NCBI GenBank assembly: GCA_910574255.1
Contig: CAJTAK010000006.1
Span: 172,293 to 236,292, forward strand
Direction of reading: 5' to 3'
From: Clostridia bacterium
GTDB lineage: Bacteria > Bacillota > Clostridia > Lachnospirales > Lachnospiraceae
DNA: 64,000 bases
Shown here one piece after another: positions 17,315 through 27,433 of this stretch. The notes under the pieces were generated by a model that worked only from the letters and a program-made list of their open reading frames with translations, was not told where the DNA came from and searched no databases. How positions within the stretch are numbered: the stretch's first letter is position 1; the number at the start of each line of letters is the position of its first letter. A program made the position numbers and the translations under genes.

Positions 17315-17731
17315 ATGGACAAAGTATCGGTAAAACTGACAGTATATTTTGAGGACCCTTTTTGGGCAGGCGTGTTTGAACGCAGGGGGGAAGGAAAATT
17401 ATCTGTGTGTAAGGTCACGTTTGGGTCAGAACCAAAGGAATATGAGGTAAATGAGTTCCTTTTGAAAAATTACTATCGGCTACGATTTAGTCCGGTTGTG
17501 GCATCAGAGGCAAGAAAGTCTGCGCACAATCCCAAAAGAGCACAGAGGGAGGCACACAGGCAGACAGAAAGCGTGGGGATAGGCACAAAATCCCAGCAAG
17601 CTTTAAAATTGCAGCAGGAGCAGTTCAAAACCGAACGCATGACCAAAAGCCGTGAGCGGCACGAAGCGGAAAAAGAGCGGCGGTTTGAGCTGAAACAGCA
17701 GAAAAAGAAGAAAAAACACAGGGGCAGGTAA
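17315..17731 (+). CDS. yjdF: YjdF-family protein (DUF2992)
   Basis: 138 residues: a conserved N-terminal beta-rich part (KLTVYFEDPFWAGVFER, then KVTFGSEPKEYEVNEFLL) and a highly charged Lys/Arg/Gln tail typical of the family. The start has AAGGAGG at ideal spacing, and that site lies within a switchable hairpin. The molecular function of YjdF is unknown. The association with a riboswitch that senses planar aza-aromatic compounds suggests protection against or processing of such molecules. The following gene starts 25 bases later. Confidence 0.9.
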   Translation: MDKVSVKLTVYFEDPFWAGVFERRGEGKLSVCKVTFGSEPKEYEVNEFLLKNYYRLRFSPVVASEARKSAHNPKRAQREAHRQTESVGIGTKSQQALKLQQEQFKTERMTKSRERHEAEKERRFELKQQKKKKKHRGR

Positions 17732-17756
17732 TGCCATTTGGAAAGGAACAAAAATC

Positions 17757-19133
17757 ATGCAGGAAATCAAGTGCCCCAATTGCGGAGAAGTTTTTGCGGT
17801 AGATGAATCCGGCTATGCACAGATTGTACAGCAGGTTCGGGATAAGGAATTTGAAAAGGCATTAAAGCAGCGTGAAAAGGATTTTGCGGAAAAGAAGGAA
17901 AGGGAATTAGAACTTTCCGAAATGAAGCAGAAGAAGGAATTTGAAAAAGCGTTGTCAGCAAAAGATTCGGAGCTGCTTGAGAAGGAGAGGGCAATTGAAC
18001 AGTTGAATGCCCGGATTTCCGGAAGTGAGACAGAGAAAAAGCTTGCCATAAGCGAGGCTGTCAGTAAAACAGAAAAAGAAAGAGAAAAAGTACTGGAAGA
18101 AAAAAACGGGGAGCTTGCGGAAAAAGTCCGCATGATTGAGGAGCTGAGAGCAAAGCTCCAAAATAGTGAAACCGAAAGAAAGCTTGCTGTCTCAGAAGCC
18201 GTCCAGGAAAAAGAAAAGGAACTGAACCAAAAGGTAACAGAGATTACAGAGCTTAAAAGCCGGCTGTCAAACAAGGAGACGGAACGTGAGCTAAAGGAAC
18301 AGGCTCTGCAGAAGGAATATGAGGACAAGCTCAAGCTAAAAGACGAACAAATTGAGTATTACAAGGATTTCAAGGCCAGGCAGTCCACAAAAATGATAGG
18401 CGAGAGCCTGGAGCAGCACTGTCTGAATCAGTTTAATGCCTTGCGAATGACTGCATTTCCCACCGCTTATTTTGAGAAGGACAACGATGCCCGGACAGGA
18501 AGCAAGGGCGACTTCATTTTTCGGGAATCCGTAGAAGGGACCGAATTCATCTCAATCATGTTTGAGATGAAAAATGAGATGGACGAGACCGCTACCAAGC
18601 ATAAAAATGAGGATTTTCTAAAAGAGCTTGACAAGGACAGGCGTGAAAAGAAATGCGAATACGCAGTCCTTGTTTCCCTCCTTGAGATTGACAATGAGCT
18701 GTACAACAACGGCATTGTGGATGTCTCCTACAAATACGAAAAAATGTATGTCATCCGTCCGCAATTCTTCATTCCCATGATCACTTTGCTTCGCAATGCG
18801 GCGCTGAACTCTCTAAAATACCGCCAGGAGCTGGAGACGGCAAAGCACCAGCAAGTAGATATTCTTCATTTTGAAGAAAACATGAATGCATTTAAGGAAG
18901 GCTTTGCCCGAAACTACCGGATTGCCAGCGACAAATTCAAAACTGCCATTGAAGAGATTGACAAGACCATCACTCATCTGCAGAAGACCAAGGAAGCCCT
19001 TCTCTCATCAGAAAATAATCTTCGCCTTGCCAACAATAAAGCCGAGGATTTGAGCATCAAAAGACTGACAAAAAATGCGCCTGCGGTGAAGGAAATGTTT
19101 GAGGAATTGAAAAGGGAAGGAGACAGGCGATGA
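17757..19133 (+). CDS. DUF2130 protein with zinc finger, coiled coil and nuclease-like core
   Basis: 458 residues. It begins with a single C-P-N-C-G-E half-ribbon (6-11), then a long Glu/Lys-rich coiled coil (about 25-205). The conserved DUF2130 core (about 210-400) contains GSKGDFIF and FEMKNE, a D...E-x-K arrangement suggestive of the PD-(D/E)XK nuclease fold. A second helical region closes the protein. No activity is established for the family as far as I know. It overlaps recQ by 4 bases, so the two are translationally coupled, pointing to a shared task in DNA processing. Nuclease activity is inference from the motif. Confidence 0.85.
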   Translation: MQEIKCPNCGEVFAVDESGYAQIVQQVRDKEFEKALKQREKDFAEKKERELELSEMKQKKEFEKALSAKDSELLEKERAIEQLNARISGSETEKKLAISEAVSKTEKEREKVLEEKNGELAEKVRMIEELRAKLQNSETERKLAVSEAVQEKEKELNQKVTEITELKSRLSNKETERELKEQALQKEYEDKLKLKDEQIEYYKDFKARQSTKMIGESLEQHCLNQFNALRMTAFPTAYFEKDNDARTGSKGDFIFRESVEGTEFISIMFEMKNEMDETATKHKNEDFLKELDKDRREKKCEYAVLVSLLEIDNELYNNGIVDVSYKYEKMYVIRPQFFIPMITLLRNAALNSLKYRQELETAKHQQVDILHFEENMNAFKEGFARNYRIASDKFKTAIEEIDKTITHLQKTKEALLSSENNLRLANNKAEDLSIKRLTKNAPAVKEMFEELKREGDRR

Positions 19134-21385
19134 CCCCGCAAGACATACTAAAAACTTATTTTGGCTACGATTCCTTCCGAAGCGGACAGGAGGACATCAT
19201 TCATTCTATCCTGGAAGGAAGGGACGCCCTGGCCGTGATGCCTACCGGGGCAGGAAAGTCTATCTGTTACCAGGTTCCGGCGCTTCTGCTTCCGGGGATC
19301 ACCCTTGTGATCTCGCCCCTTATTTCTCTGATGCAGGATCAGGTAAAGTCCCTGAATGAATCTGGAATACACGCCGCTTTTATCAATTCCTCTCTGACCG
19401 AAGCACAGGTTTCAAAGGCCCTTGGCATGGCCCGTAAGGGGACGTATAAAATTATCTATGCGGCTCCTGAGAGGTTGGAAAGCGCCGGATTTCTGGACTT
19501 TGCGTTAAATACCCACATTTCCATGATAACAGTTGACGAGGCTCACTGTATCTCCCAGTGGGGGCAGGACTTTCGGCCCAGCTACCTAAAGATTGTTGAC
19601 TTTATCGAGCGCCTCCCCAGGCGCCCCGTTGTAAGTGCATTTACGGCCACGGCCACAGAGGAAGTTAAGATCGATATTGAGTGCATCTTGAAGCTTAAGG
19701 AGCCCAGCATCATAGTAACAGGCTTTGACAGAGAAAATCTGTATTACCAGGTAGAACACATTTCCGGAAAAAACAAGGATGCCTTTGTGACGGACTACAT
19801 CGGCAGGCATCGAGGCGAGAGCGGAATCATTTACTGCGCAACCAGAAAAAATGTAGATACCCTGTACGAAAATCTCTTCAAAGGCGGCGTTCCTGTGACA
19901 CGGTATCATGCCGGAATCGACAATGAGCTGCGAAAGAAAAACCAGGATGACTTCATCTATGACAGAACGCCCATTATCATAGCCACCAATGCTTTCGGCA
20001 TGGGAATCGATAAGTCAAATGTCAGATTTGTAATTCATTACAACATGCCCCAAAGCATGGAAAATTACTACCAGGAGGCCGGGCGTGCAGGCCGGGACGG
20101 TGAAAATTCCCAGTGTATTCTTCTTTTTTCCCCACAGGATGTAATGATCAATAAGTTTCTTCTGGAAAAGAAGGAATTTGAAGGCTCGGATGAGGATGAT
20201 ATTGAGTTGATCCGGCAGAGAGATGCCCAAAGGCTGCGTCTTATGGAGGGATATTGCAAGTCTACCTCCTGCTTAAGACAGTATATCCTTAATTATTTCG
20301 GAGAGAAAATGAATAGACCCTGTGATTATTGCGGAAACTGCCATCGTGAATACACGACAGTAGATATGACAGAAGATGCGAAATGGGTCATTAACTGCCT
20401 GGCGGAGACTAGGGGCCGGTACGGACAGAGCATCGTAACAGGTACTTTGCTTGGAGCAAACCGGGCACGGCTTAGAGAAATCGGTGCAACGGCTTACAAA
20501 TCCTACGGATCCCTTGTCCACCGAAGCGAGCGTGAGGTCCGCTTGCTGATTGACCAGATGCTCCTGGAGGAATATATCACCCGGACAGACGGAGAATACA
20601 GCGTTTTGCGCATTGGCAATATCGAAAGGCTGAAAAATGAGGACACACATGTCGTAATCAGAACCTTTGCGGAGAAAGAGGGACCTGCAAAAATCAAGGG
20701 CGGAAAGAAACGGAGCACAGACGCCCTTACCAGCGCAGGCTATCGGCTGTTTGAGAAGCTCCGCAGCCTGCGGTTGGTGATAGCCAGGGAAGAGGGAATG
20801 CCGCCCTATATTATTTTTAATGATAAGACTTTGATTGATATGTGTGCCAGGATACCAGAGAATAAGCAGGAGATGCTTCAGGTATCGGGCGTGGCGGAAA
20901 ATAAGTTTCGGAAATACGGACAGAGGTTTCTGGATGAAATTGCGGAATTTGTCGCAAATAACCCAGGAGCTGTTATCAGCACAAAGATAGAGGACGAGAC
21001 AGAAGCAGAGGCTCCGGCACCCGAGAAGAAACAAAGGCGAAAAAAAGGAGCTTTTTATTTAAATCCCCAGGACGGAGAAGCCTTTCCATACACAGAATAC
21101 TGTTACATAAGTGATATCAAGGAGCGGTTAAACGGCATTTGCAGTGCGGAATATGTAAAAAAGATTACCACTGCGGTAATCTGGGAGCAGCTTGTGCTTG
21201 CCGGCCTTACGGCAGAGGAAAAGCAGGAGGACAAAACGGTAAAGGTTCAGACGGAAGAGGGACTGAATGCAGGAATTAAGACCATAGACAGAGTGGGGCC
21301 TACAGGCTATCACTACCAACTGCTGATGTACCCGGAGAAGGTTCAGAGAATGCTTGTGGAAGCCTTTACAGGGCCGAGGGCCTGA
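19130..21385 (+). CDS. recQ: RecQ-family ATP-dependent DNA helicase
   Basis: 751 residues. The N-terminal helicase has the RecQ motif 0 (FGYDSFRSGQ), Walker A PTGAGKS (38-44), DEAH (136-139) and motif VI (QEAGRAGRDGE). A RecQ zinc-binding stretch (RPCDYCGNC with upstream CLRQYILNYFGE) and an RQC winged helix follow. An HRDC domain (about 540-620, SLRLVIAREEGMPPYIIFNDKTL) precedes an extra C-terminal region of about 130 residues, which makes it longer than E. coli RecQ (about 610). It unwinds DNA 3'-5' in recombination and fork repair. It is coupled by ATGA overlap to the DUF2130 gene. Confidence 0.94.
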   Translation: MTPQDILKTYFGYDSFRSGQEDIIHSILEGRDALAVMPTGAGKSICYQVPALLLPGITLVISPLISLMQDQVKSLNESGIHAAFINSSLTEAQVSKALGMARKGTYKIIYAAPERLESAGFLDFALNTHISMITVDEAHCISQWGQDFRPSYLKIVDFIERLPRRPVVSAFTATATEEVKIDIECILKLKEPSIIVTGFDRENLYYQVEHISGKNKDAFVTDYIGRHRGESGIIYCATRKNVDTLYENLFKGGVPVTRYHAGIDNELRKKNQDDFIYDRTPIIIATNAFGMGIDKSNVRFVIHYNMPQSMENYYQEAGRAGRDGENSQCILLFSPQDVMINKFLLEKKEFEGSDEDDIELIRQRDAQRLRLMEGYCKSTSCLRQYILNYFGEKMNRPCDYCGNCHREYTTVDMTEDAKWVINCLAETRGRYGQSIVTGTLLGANRARLREIGATAYKSYGSLVHRSEREVRLLIDQMLLEEYITRTDGEYSVLRIGNIERLKNEDTHVVIRTFAEKEGPAKIKGGKKRSTDALTSAGYRLFEKLRSLRLVIAREEGMPPYIIFNDKTLIDMCARIPENKQEMLQVSGVAENKFRKYGQRFLDEIAEFVANNPGAVISTKIEDETEAEAPAPEKKQRRKKGAFYLNPQDGEAFPYTEYCYISDIKERLNGICSAEYVKKITTAVIWEQLVLAGLTAEEKQEDKTVKVQTEEGLNAGIKTIDRVGPTGYHYQLLMYPEKVQRMLVEAFTGPRA

Positions 21386-21484
21386 AAGGGATTGTAAGAA
21401 ACGCTATACAAGCCGCCCCTTCGTCTGCTATAATAAAGCGGATAAAATCTGTTATTCACAAAAAAGATAAGGAGACCATTTCCC

Positions 21485-22777
21485 ATGAAGCAGGACTTAA
21501 TTGTAATTCTGGATTTGGGCAGTACACAGAATACCGTAATTGCCCGTGAGATTCGAGATCTTGGCGTATATAGTGAGATTCATCCCCATGATATTACGGC
21601 GGAGGAATTGAAAGCCTTTGAAAATGTGAAGGGCATTATTTTAAACGGCGGCGAGAACCGTGTGGTAGACGGACAGGCCGTGGAGATTCGCAAGGAGCTT
21701 TATGAGCTGGGATACCCCATGATTTCCATTGATTATCCTCAGTCAAAATGTGAGAAGCAGTTTGACCGGCTTCCGACAGAGAATGAAATGAAGAAATTCA
21801 TATTCGAGGACTGCAAGGCAGAGGCAAACTGGAATATGAAGAATTTCATTGAGGATCAGTTAGAACTGATTCGTCAGCAGGTAGGGGATAAGAAGGTGCT
21901 GCTGGCACTGTCCGGCGGCGTGGACTCATCTGTAGTGGCGGCTATGCTGATCAAGGCCATTGGGCAGCAGCTGGTCTGTGTTCATGTGAATCATGGACTG
22001 ATGCGCAAAAATGAATCGGAGAGCGTGGTGAAAGTGTTTCGGGATGAGCTTCATGCCAATCTGATTTATGTGGACGCTTCAGAGCGTTTCCTGGGAAAGC
22101 TGGAAAATGTAGCGGACCCGGAGCAGAAGCGGAAAATCATTGGCAGTGAGTTTATCCGTGTCTTTGAGGAAGAGGCAAGAAAGCTGGAGGGGATTGATTT
22201 TCTCGGACAGGGGACAATTTACCCTGATATCATTGAGAGCGGAACCAAGACAGCGAAGATGGTAAAGTCTCATCATAATGTGGGCGGACTGCCAAAGGAT
22301 TTGAAGTTTGAGCTGGTAGAGCCTCTAAAGCAGCTTTTCAAAGATGAGGTGCGGGCCTGCGGCGTGGAGCTGGGGCTTCCTCATGATATGGTGTATCGTC
22401 AGCCGTTCCCGGGGCCGGGATTGGGCGTAAGGTGTCTGGGGGCGATTACACGGGAGCGTCTGGAGGCTGTTCGGGAATCGGATGCAATTCTTCGGGAGGA
22501 ATTTGCCAAGGCAGGTCTGGATAAGAAGGTGTGGCAGTACTTTACGGTGGTGCCGGACTTTAAGTCTGTCGGCATGAAGAATCATGCACGGGTGTTTGAA
22601 TATATGGTGATTATCCGGGCAATCAATACCATTGATGCTATGACGGCTTCCATTGAGAAGGTGGATTGGGATGTGCTGGAGAGGATCACAAACCGGATAC
22701 TGGCAGAGGTGGAGAATGTAAATCGGGTATGCTACGACATGTCGCCGAAGCCCCCGGCAACCATAGAATTTGAATAG
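21485..22777 (+). CDS. guaA: GMP synthase with degenerate glutaminase domain
   Basis: 430 residues, where GuaA normally has about 515. The synthetase half is complete: PP-loop S-G-G-V-D-S-S at 143-149, DFLGQGTIYPD, the KSHHNVGGLP loop, PFPGPGL and the C-terminal dimerisation domain ending MSPKPPATIEFE. The N-terminal amidotransferase half is only about 115 residues. Its opening (ILDLGSTQNTVIAREI) and GIILNGG are kept, but the nucleophile elbow GICYGMQ is replaced by SIDYPQS and the segment with catalytic His and Glu is absent. It should still make GMP from XMP with ammonia, free or delivered by a partner, but not from glutamine. A second, complete guaA may exist elsewhere. A TATAAT box lies at 21429-21434. 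Confidence 0.9.
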   Translation: MKQDLIVILDLGSTQNTVIAREIRDLGVYSEIHPHDITAEELKAFENVKGIILNGGENRVVDGQAVEIRKELYELGYPMISIDYPQSKCEKQFDRLPTENEMKKFIFEDCKAEANWNMKNFIEDQLELIRQQVGDKKVLLALSGGVDSSVVAAMLIKAIGQQLVCVHVNHGLMRKNESESVVKVFRDELHANLIYVDASERFLGKLENVADPEQKRKIIGSEFIRVFEEEARKLEGIDFLGQGTIYPDIIESGTKTAKMVKSHHNVGGLPKDLKFELVEPLKQLFKDEVRACGVELGLPHDMVYRQPFPGPGLGVRCLGAITRERLEAVRESDAILREEFAKAGLDKKVWQYFTVVPDFKSVGMKNHARVFEYMVIIRAINTIDAMTASIEKVDWDVLERITNRILAEVENVNRVCYDMSPKPPATIEFE

Positions 22778-23052
22778 TACGAGAATACATTATTTATTTT
22801 ACATGTTAGGTAGTCTATAAGATTGCCTGCCGTGCATACCTTATTTGTGATTATTGAATACATAGCGGAAAATGTTGCCATAGATGGTTAGAGCACAAAG
22901 TAGTAGGGAAAATAAAGAAATATAGAGTGCTATAATTGACTTGGCAGAACATATGCTTGTAAATATAATGATTTATATAGGCGGATTGGGGGAGCATCAG
23001 ATTATTCCGCAAGAATTAATAAAAAGTAAGGGATAAGGTATGAGGATACTAA
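22778..23052. other. AT-rich gap after guaA
   Basis: No gene, terminator with T-tract, or repeat recognised. The composition becomes AT-rich here, matching the broken gene that follows. Confidence 0.4.
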
Positions 23053-23678
23053 ATGAGCAGGAAAAAAAGGGATGCATTGAATGAAGTTCTGATGGAGTTA
23101 TCTAAATCACAGGATATATTAAAGGAAGCACGCAATAGAGTCTCTTTTTTCATGCGGCTTGAGGATATATACTATAATTATAATAGTAAAGAAAAATTTC
23201 GGCATTATTATTCTGATATCTTTTCAACACTAACTTTAATTGATGGGGATTCTAGTATAGGAAGTTTGGATATTCTAGCACAAAATATTCAGACTATTAA
23301 AGATGGATATATTCCTAAAAATACCGATGAAAACGGAGACACTATTGATATTACTATGAAAGATCCTTTTCTGCGCAGCAGAAAACTAAGTTCAGGGATG
23401 CCCCATGCACCACTGCCGATTTTCATTTATGGTGGTGCGCCAATGGGGTGCATGTGGGTTTAGAAAAGAAATTGTATGATCATACAAATTTAGATATTGC
23501 AAGAATCAATTATACCAAAACTATGACAAACGAAACAATGTCAGAATTAGCTAAAAACAGATTGCTTGTGGCAAGCCTAGAACAAAAAGTTCGTGAATCG
23601 GAGGATGCATTAAAGGAAATTTTTCATATAAATATGGCTGGTTTCTCCCAATTTGAAAGGATTAGACTTGTCAGATGA
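23053..23678 (+). pseudogene. Small unknown protein, frame broken by a hairpin insertion
   Basis: One reading frame runs 23053-23463 (136 residues, starting MSRKKRDALNEV) and a second 23448-23678 continues in another frame (LEKKLYDHTNLDIARINYTK..., ending RIRLVR). Both have the same AT-rich coding style and charged helical character, so they look like two halves of one gene of about 200 residues. At the join, residues PHAPLPIFIYGGAPMGCMWV are unlike the rest and are encoded by a hairpin (CCCCAT-GCACCAC at 23401-23413 facing GTGGTGC at 23432-23438 and ATGGGG at 23443-23448). This suggests insertion of a small palindromic element. I do not recognise the family. Confidence 0.55.
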
Positions 23679-23750
23679 TGGAGGAGAATCATATCATTTG
23701 TATGATTTAAATAATTAACTCTTGTTGGCAGCTTCCTGCCTGTTTCCGGC

Positions 23751-24479
23751 TTACCTCCCCCACCGTCTCCTGCTTTTTACATAAACCGCCTCTTCTGTCT
23801 CAACACAGTAGGCTGCCAGATTTCCTCCGAACACACAGCCGCAGTCAATGGCAATATGCCCGTTTCCCCGGTAAATAAGCGGCTGTGCGTCCGCCCGGAT
23901 GTTTGGTGTGGGCGTATGCCCGGTTACTATGATTTTGCGGTAATCCTGGTAATACCGCCTGCTGTAGTCGATGCGTTCGAAGAGAAAGTCAGGAAATGCA
24001 TAATCCTCCAGGCTTTTTTTCTCTTCAAAGCCTCTAAGTCCCGCATGAACCAGCAGCAACTGTTTTCCTTTTTCTTCAATCACCTCATAGGTCAGTCCGT
24101 CGCTCAAATATTCGAGAACTGCTCTCTGTTCTTCCCTTGGCAAAGCCCGAAACTGATTTGCCGTTACTTGACCTCCATCCAGCAGCCAGCAGGAATAGTT
24201 CAAAAGATCCTCCGATGTGAGATAATCCTCATAATTATTCTCCGTAATTTCCACTGCAAGTCTGCTGAGGGTACTCAGCATCATATAGTCATGATTCCCG
24301 ACAATGTAGATCACATTGGGCCGCCCCATCATATCCTGAATCACCTTGATAGGCTCCGGGCCCCGGTCCATTGCATCTCCCAAAACATAAAGCTCATCCC
24401 TGTGGGAAAAATGAATTTTATCCAGCAGCCCCCGATATTCCTCGTAGCAGCCGTGTATGTCCGATATCAGATAACGCAT
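23751..24479 (-). CDS. Calcineurin-like metallophosphatase (PrpE/ApaH-like)
   Basis: The start is the ATG at 24479, with TAGGAG 7 bases before it; 242 residues. Metal-binding motifs are in order: D-I-H-G (7-10), G-D-A-M-D-R-G (about 33-39), G-N-H-D (about 63-66), a later VHAGLRG and VTGHTPT. This is the PPP-type serine/threonine phosphatase or diadenosine tetraphosphatase group; small bacterial members hydrolyse phosphoproteins or Ap4A. The C-terminal DCGCVFGGNLAAYCVET is typical of these enzymes. It is transcribed alone from a promoter at 24630-24659, leaving a leader of about 140 bases. Substrate uncertain. Confidence 0.88.
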   Translation of the reverse strand: MRYLISDIHGCYEEYRGLLDKIHFSHRDELYVLGDAMDRGPEPIKVIQDMMGRPNVIYIVGNHDYMMLSTLSRLAVEITENNYEDYLTSEDLLNYSCWLLDGGQVTANQFRALPREEQRAVLEYLSDGLTYEVIEEKGKQLLLVHAGLRGFEEKKSLEDYAFPDFLFERIDYSRRYYQDYRKIIVTGHTPTPNIRADAQPLIYRGNGHIAIDCGCVFGGNLAAYCVETEEAVYVKSRRRWGR

Positions 24480-24629
24480 GGAATTTCTCCTATAAAAGTT
24501 CCGTAATCTCATCCCAGTACACCTTTATATAAATCAATTTTCAGCCACAGAAGCATCTGTCTGTAAATTGATTTGTGTATTGAGAGAATGTTACTGTTAC
24601 GGTTCCGTAATAACCTTTACACACTTCCT

Positions 24630-24659
24630 ACTATAAATCATTTTTGACCCGTAAGTCAA
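24630..24659 (-). promoter_or_regulatory. Promoter of the metallophosphatase
   Basis: On the minus strand TTGACT (24659-24654), 18-base spacer, TATAGT (24635-24630). Confidence 0.65.
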
Positions 24660-24810
24660 TCTCAAGAACAGAATGAATTCCACCCTTTGGCATATGTGCC
24701 CATAATCCATACGGCGGATAAGTTAGATAGATAGCATAATTGAAGGGCGGTCTCGCTTTAAGAACGCCAAATTTGATTAACGAATCCTGTCAGAGAATAC
24801 GGTGAAGTTT
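24660..24810. other. Intergenic region without recognisable content
   Basis: Between the divergent phosphatase promoter and the small coiled-coil remnant; no RNA, repeat or coding frame that I can support. Confidence 0.4.
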
Positions 24811-24966
24811 ATGAAAGAAGAACTGCAGAAGAAGGTGATTGAGAAGGATGTAGTGATAGGACAAAAGGATGCAGTGATAAATGAACAGAGCTTTGCCATA
24901 GACAGAATAAGTGCGGAAAACGAAGCGTTTAAAAGGCGGTTAAAGGAGTTTTCAGAGAAAGATTAG
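24811..24966 (+). pseudogene. Remnant coding for a short coiled-coil tail
   Basis: Fifty-one codons, beginning MKEELQKKVIEKDVVIGQ and ending KRRLKEFSEKD, with heptad-like repeats of KD-x-VI and no ribosome site. It resembles the C-terminal coiled coil of Rpn/PD-(D/E)XK transposase-like proteins common in Lachnospiraceae (from memory). The frame upstream carries no start, so this is probably the surviving 3' end of a deleted gene. Confidence 0.4.
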
Positions 24967-25046
24967 TATTTTTATTAATAAGGATACCAAATTTTCTCAT
25001 TCTGTAGTATAATCTTAACAAAGAAAAAAACAGGGAGGATTGTTTT

Positions 25047-26252
25047 ATGGCAAAAGAAATGATTGCAATGCTTCTTGCAGGCGGACAGGGCTCACGCTTG
25101 TATGCGCTGACAGAGAAGCTTGCAAAACCGGCAGTTCCTTTTGGCGGAAAATATCGGATTATTGACTTTCCGCTGTCCAACTGTGTCAATTCAGGAATCG
25201 ACACGGTGGGTATCCTGACCCAGTATCAGCCGTTGGTGCTGAATGAGTACATCGGCAACGGCCAGCCGTGGGATTTGGACCGTCTTCAGGGAGGCGTGCA
25301 TGTGCTTCCACCCTATCAGAAATCCAGCGGTTCCGACTGGTACAAGGGAACGGCAAATGCGATCTACCAGAACATTTCATTTATTGAGAGGTATGATCCC
25401 AAGTACGTGATCATCCTTTCGGGCGACCAGATCTGCAAGCAGGACTACAGCGATTTCCTGCGGTTCCACAAGGAGAAAAATGCGGAATTCAGCGTAGCGG
25501 TTATGGAGGTGCCCTGGGAGGAGGCTTCCCGTTTCGGCCTGATGGTGGCGGATGGGGATGACAAGATTACGGAATTCCAGGAGAAGCCAAAGGAGCCCAA
25601 ATCCAATCTGGCTTCTATGGGTATCTACATTTTTAACTGGGATATTCTGCGTAAATACCTGGAGGAGGATGAGGCCAATCCGGAATCCGAGAACGATTTT
25701 GGAAATAATATTATTCCCAGCCTCCTTCGTGACGGACGCAGAATGTATGCCTATCATTTTGACGGCTACTGGAAAGATGTCGGAACCATCTCATCTCTCT
25801 GGGAGGCCAACATGGAGGTATTGGATCCGGAGCACAGCGGAATTAATCTCTTTGACTCCAACTGGAAGATCTACAGCCGCAACAGCGGTATGACAGGACA
25901 CAAGATCTGTAAAGGAGCCGTTGTGGAGAATTCCATGATTACAGACGGCTGCCGGATCAAGGGAAGTGTGAAGCATTCGGTCCTTTTTGCCGGTGTCAAA
26001 GTGGAAGACGGAGCCATTGTAGAGGATGCGGTAGTTATGGGCGGAACCGTTATCAAGGCAGGAGCCGTTGTAAAGCACTGTATTGTGGCGGAAAATGTGA
26101 CCATTGGCGAGAATGCGGTTGTAGGCTCTATGCCCTCCGGCGATGAGAACGGCGTTGCCACAATCGGTGCAGGTGTGACCGTTGGTAATGGGGCCAAGGT
26201 TGGGCCTCAGGCTATGGTGAGGACAAATGTGGAAGGCGGTGAAGAGGTATGA
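25047..26252 (+). CDS. glgC: Glucose-1-phosphate adenylyltransferase, catalytic subunit
   Basis: 401 residues. The N-terminal nucleotidyltransferase domain has the glycine-rich [14 protein letters not shown] loop, [19 protein letters not shown], the [12 protein letters not shown] motif and LSGDQICK with the catalytic metal-binding Asp. The C-terminal left-handed beta-helix shows hexapeptide repeats from about residue 290. It makes ADP-glucose from glucose-1-phosphate and ATP, the committed step of glycogen synthesis. AGGGAGG precedes the start and a TATAAT box lies at 25008-25013. The glgD gene overlaps by 4 bases, so the two form the GlgC-GlgD heteromer described in Firmicutes. Confidence 0.96.
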   Translation: MAKEMIAMLLAGGQGSRLYALTEKLAKPAVPFGGKYRIIDFPLSNCVNSGIDTVGILTQYQPLVLNEYIGNGQPWDLDRLQGGVHVLPPYQKSSGSDWYKGTANAIYQNISFIERYDPKYVIILSGDQICKQDYSDFLRFHKEKNAEFSVAVMEVPWEEASRFGLMVADGDDKITEFQEKPKEPKSNLASMGIYIFNWDILRKYLEEDEANPESENDFGNNIIPSLLRDGRRMYAYHFDGYWKDVGTISSLWEANMEVLDPEHSGINLFDSNWKIYSRNSGMTGHKICKGAVVENSMITDGCRIKGSVKHSVLFAGVKVEDGAIVEDAVVMGGTVIKAGAVVKHCIVAENVTIGENAVVGSMPSGDENGVATIGAGVTVGNGAKVGPQAMVRTNVEGGEEV

Positions 26253-27391
26253 TGAATACAAATAGGAGTGCTCTGGGCATTATTTTTCCAAACAGCTATG
26301 ATGCGCTGGTCCCCGATTTGGTGAATGTGCGCTTGATGGCATCGATTCCTTTTGCCAGCCGTTACCGCCTCATCGATTTTATCCTGTCAAGCATGGCAAA
26401 CTGCGGAATTGACAATATTTCCATGATGGTAAGCAATAATTATCATTCTCTGATGGATCATCTTGGCTCCGGACGTGAATGGGATCTGGTGAGAAAGAAC
26501 GGCGGATTGAATATTTTCCCGCCCTTTGCGGACAAGACCAACAAGCCTTATGTGGGCAGGGTAGGAGCGCTGGCCGGCATTCTGGATTTCCTGCGAAGCC
26601 AGAAAGAAAAATATGTGGTTCTGTCGGATACGAATGTAGTGGTTAACTTTGACTTTAAAGCCATGATTAAGGCGCATGTTGCCAATGGTGCGGATGTAAC
26701 CATTGCTTACAATGAGCAGGAGTTTCCGGAGAGCATCAAGAAAAGTACAACCAATGACAAGGGATTTTATTATACCTTTGACATTGAGGACGGCAGAGTT
26801 ACCAAGATGTTTGTCAATTCCAGAGAGTCGGGCGTGCAGAAGTTTTCTATGAATATTACCGTGATTGGACGGGAGCTGCTTATTGATCTGATTGAGAAAG
26901 CTTATGTTCATGGAGAGGAGTATTTTGAGCGGGATGTATTGCTGCCGCAGCTTAGCCGGCTGAATGTTCAGGGCTATAAGTATGAGGGCTATGTGGCACG
27001 TATCTCTGATATAAAGAGTTATTTTGATGAGAATATGCGGCTTCTGGATGATTACAATCTGGATGCATTGTTCTCCGGAGCACCGATTTATACGAAGATT
27101 CGTGATGACAATCCCACCCGGTATATTGAGGGCGCAAAGGTAGAAAATGCCATGGTTGCGGACGGCTGTGTCATTGAAGGCGAGGTAGAGAACTGCGTTC
27201 TCTTCCGTGGGGTGAAGATCGCCAAAGGTGCCAAGGTAAAGAATTGTATCCTGATGCAGGGCACGGTTGTAGAGTCCGGAGCAGATGTGGAGTTTGTGAT
27301 AGCGGACAAGGATGTGACGGTGAGCGCAGGAAAAGAGCTTAAGGGTACGGATACTTATCCGGTTTATATCGCAAAGAGACATAGGGTGTAA
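26249..27391 (+). CDS. glgD: Glucose-1-phosphate adenylyltransferase, GlgD subunit
   Basis: 380 residues, same two-domain plan as GlgC, but the catalytic loop is degenerate. The G-G-x-G-x-R motif is missing, and the N-terminus reads [21 protein letters not shown], as expected for the non-catalytic or weakly catalytic GlgD. The middle keeps [17 protein letters not shown], and a beta-helix with hexapeptide repeats starts near residue 280. It combines with GlgC and modulates activity and affinity. The gene starts at an ATG overlapping the glgC stop and ends before a clear terminator at 27434-27470. No other glg genes are in the window. Confidence 0.95.
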   Translation: MMNTNRSALGIIFPNSYDALVPDLVNVRLMASIPFASRYRLIDFILSSMANCGIDNISMMVSNNYHSLMDHLGSGREWDLVRKNGGLNIFPPFADKTNKPYVGRVGALAGILDFLRSQKEKYVVLSDTNVVVNFDFKAMIKAHVANGADVTIAYNEQEFPESIKKSTTNDKGFYYTFDIEDGRVTKMFVNSRESGVQKFSMNITVIGRELLIDLIEKAYVHGEEYFERDVLLPQLSRLNVQGYKYEGYVARISDIKSYFDENMRLLDDYNLDALFSGAPIYTKIRDDNPTRYIEGAKVENAMVADGCVIEGEVENCVLFRGVKIAKGAKVKNCILMQGTVVESGADVEFVIADKDVTVSAGKELKGTDTYPVYIAKRHRV

Positions 27392-27433
27392 GGAACGGGT
27401 AAGAGTTAAAAGCGGCTTTTGAGTGACGAATAA

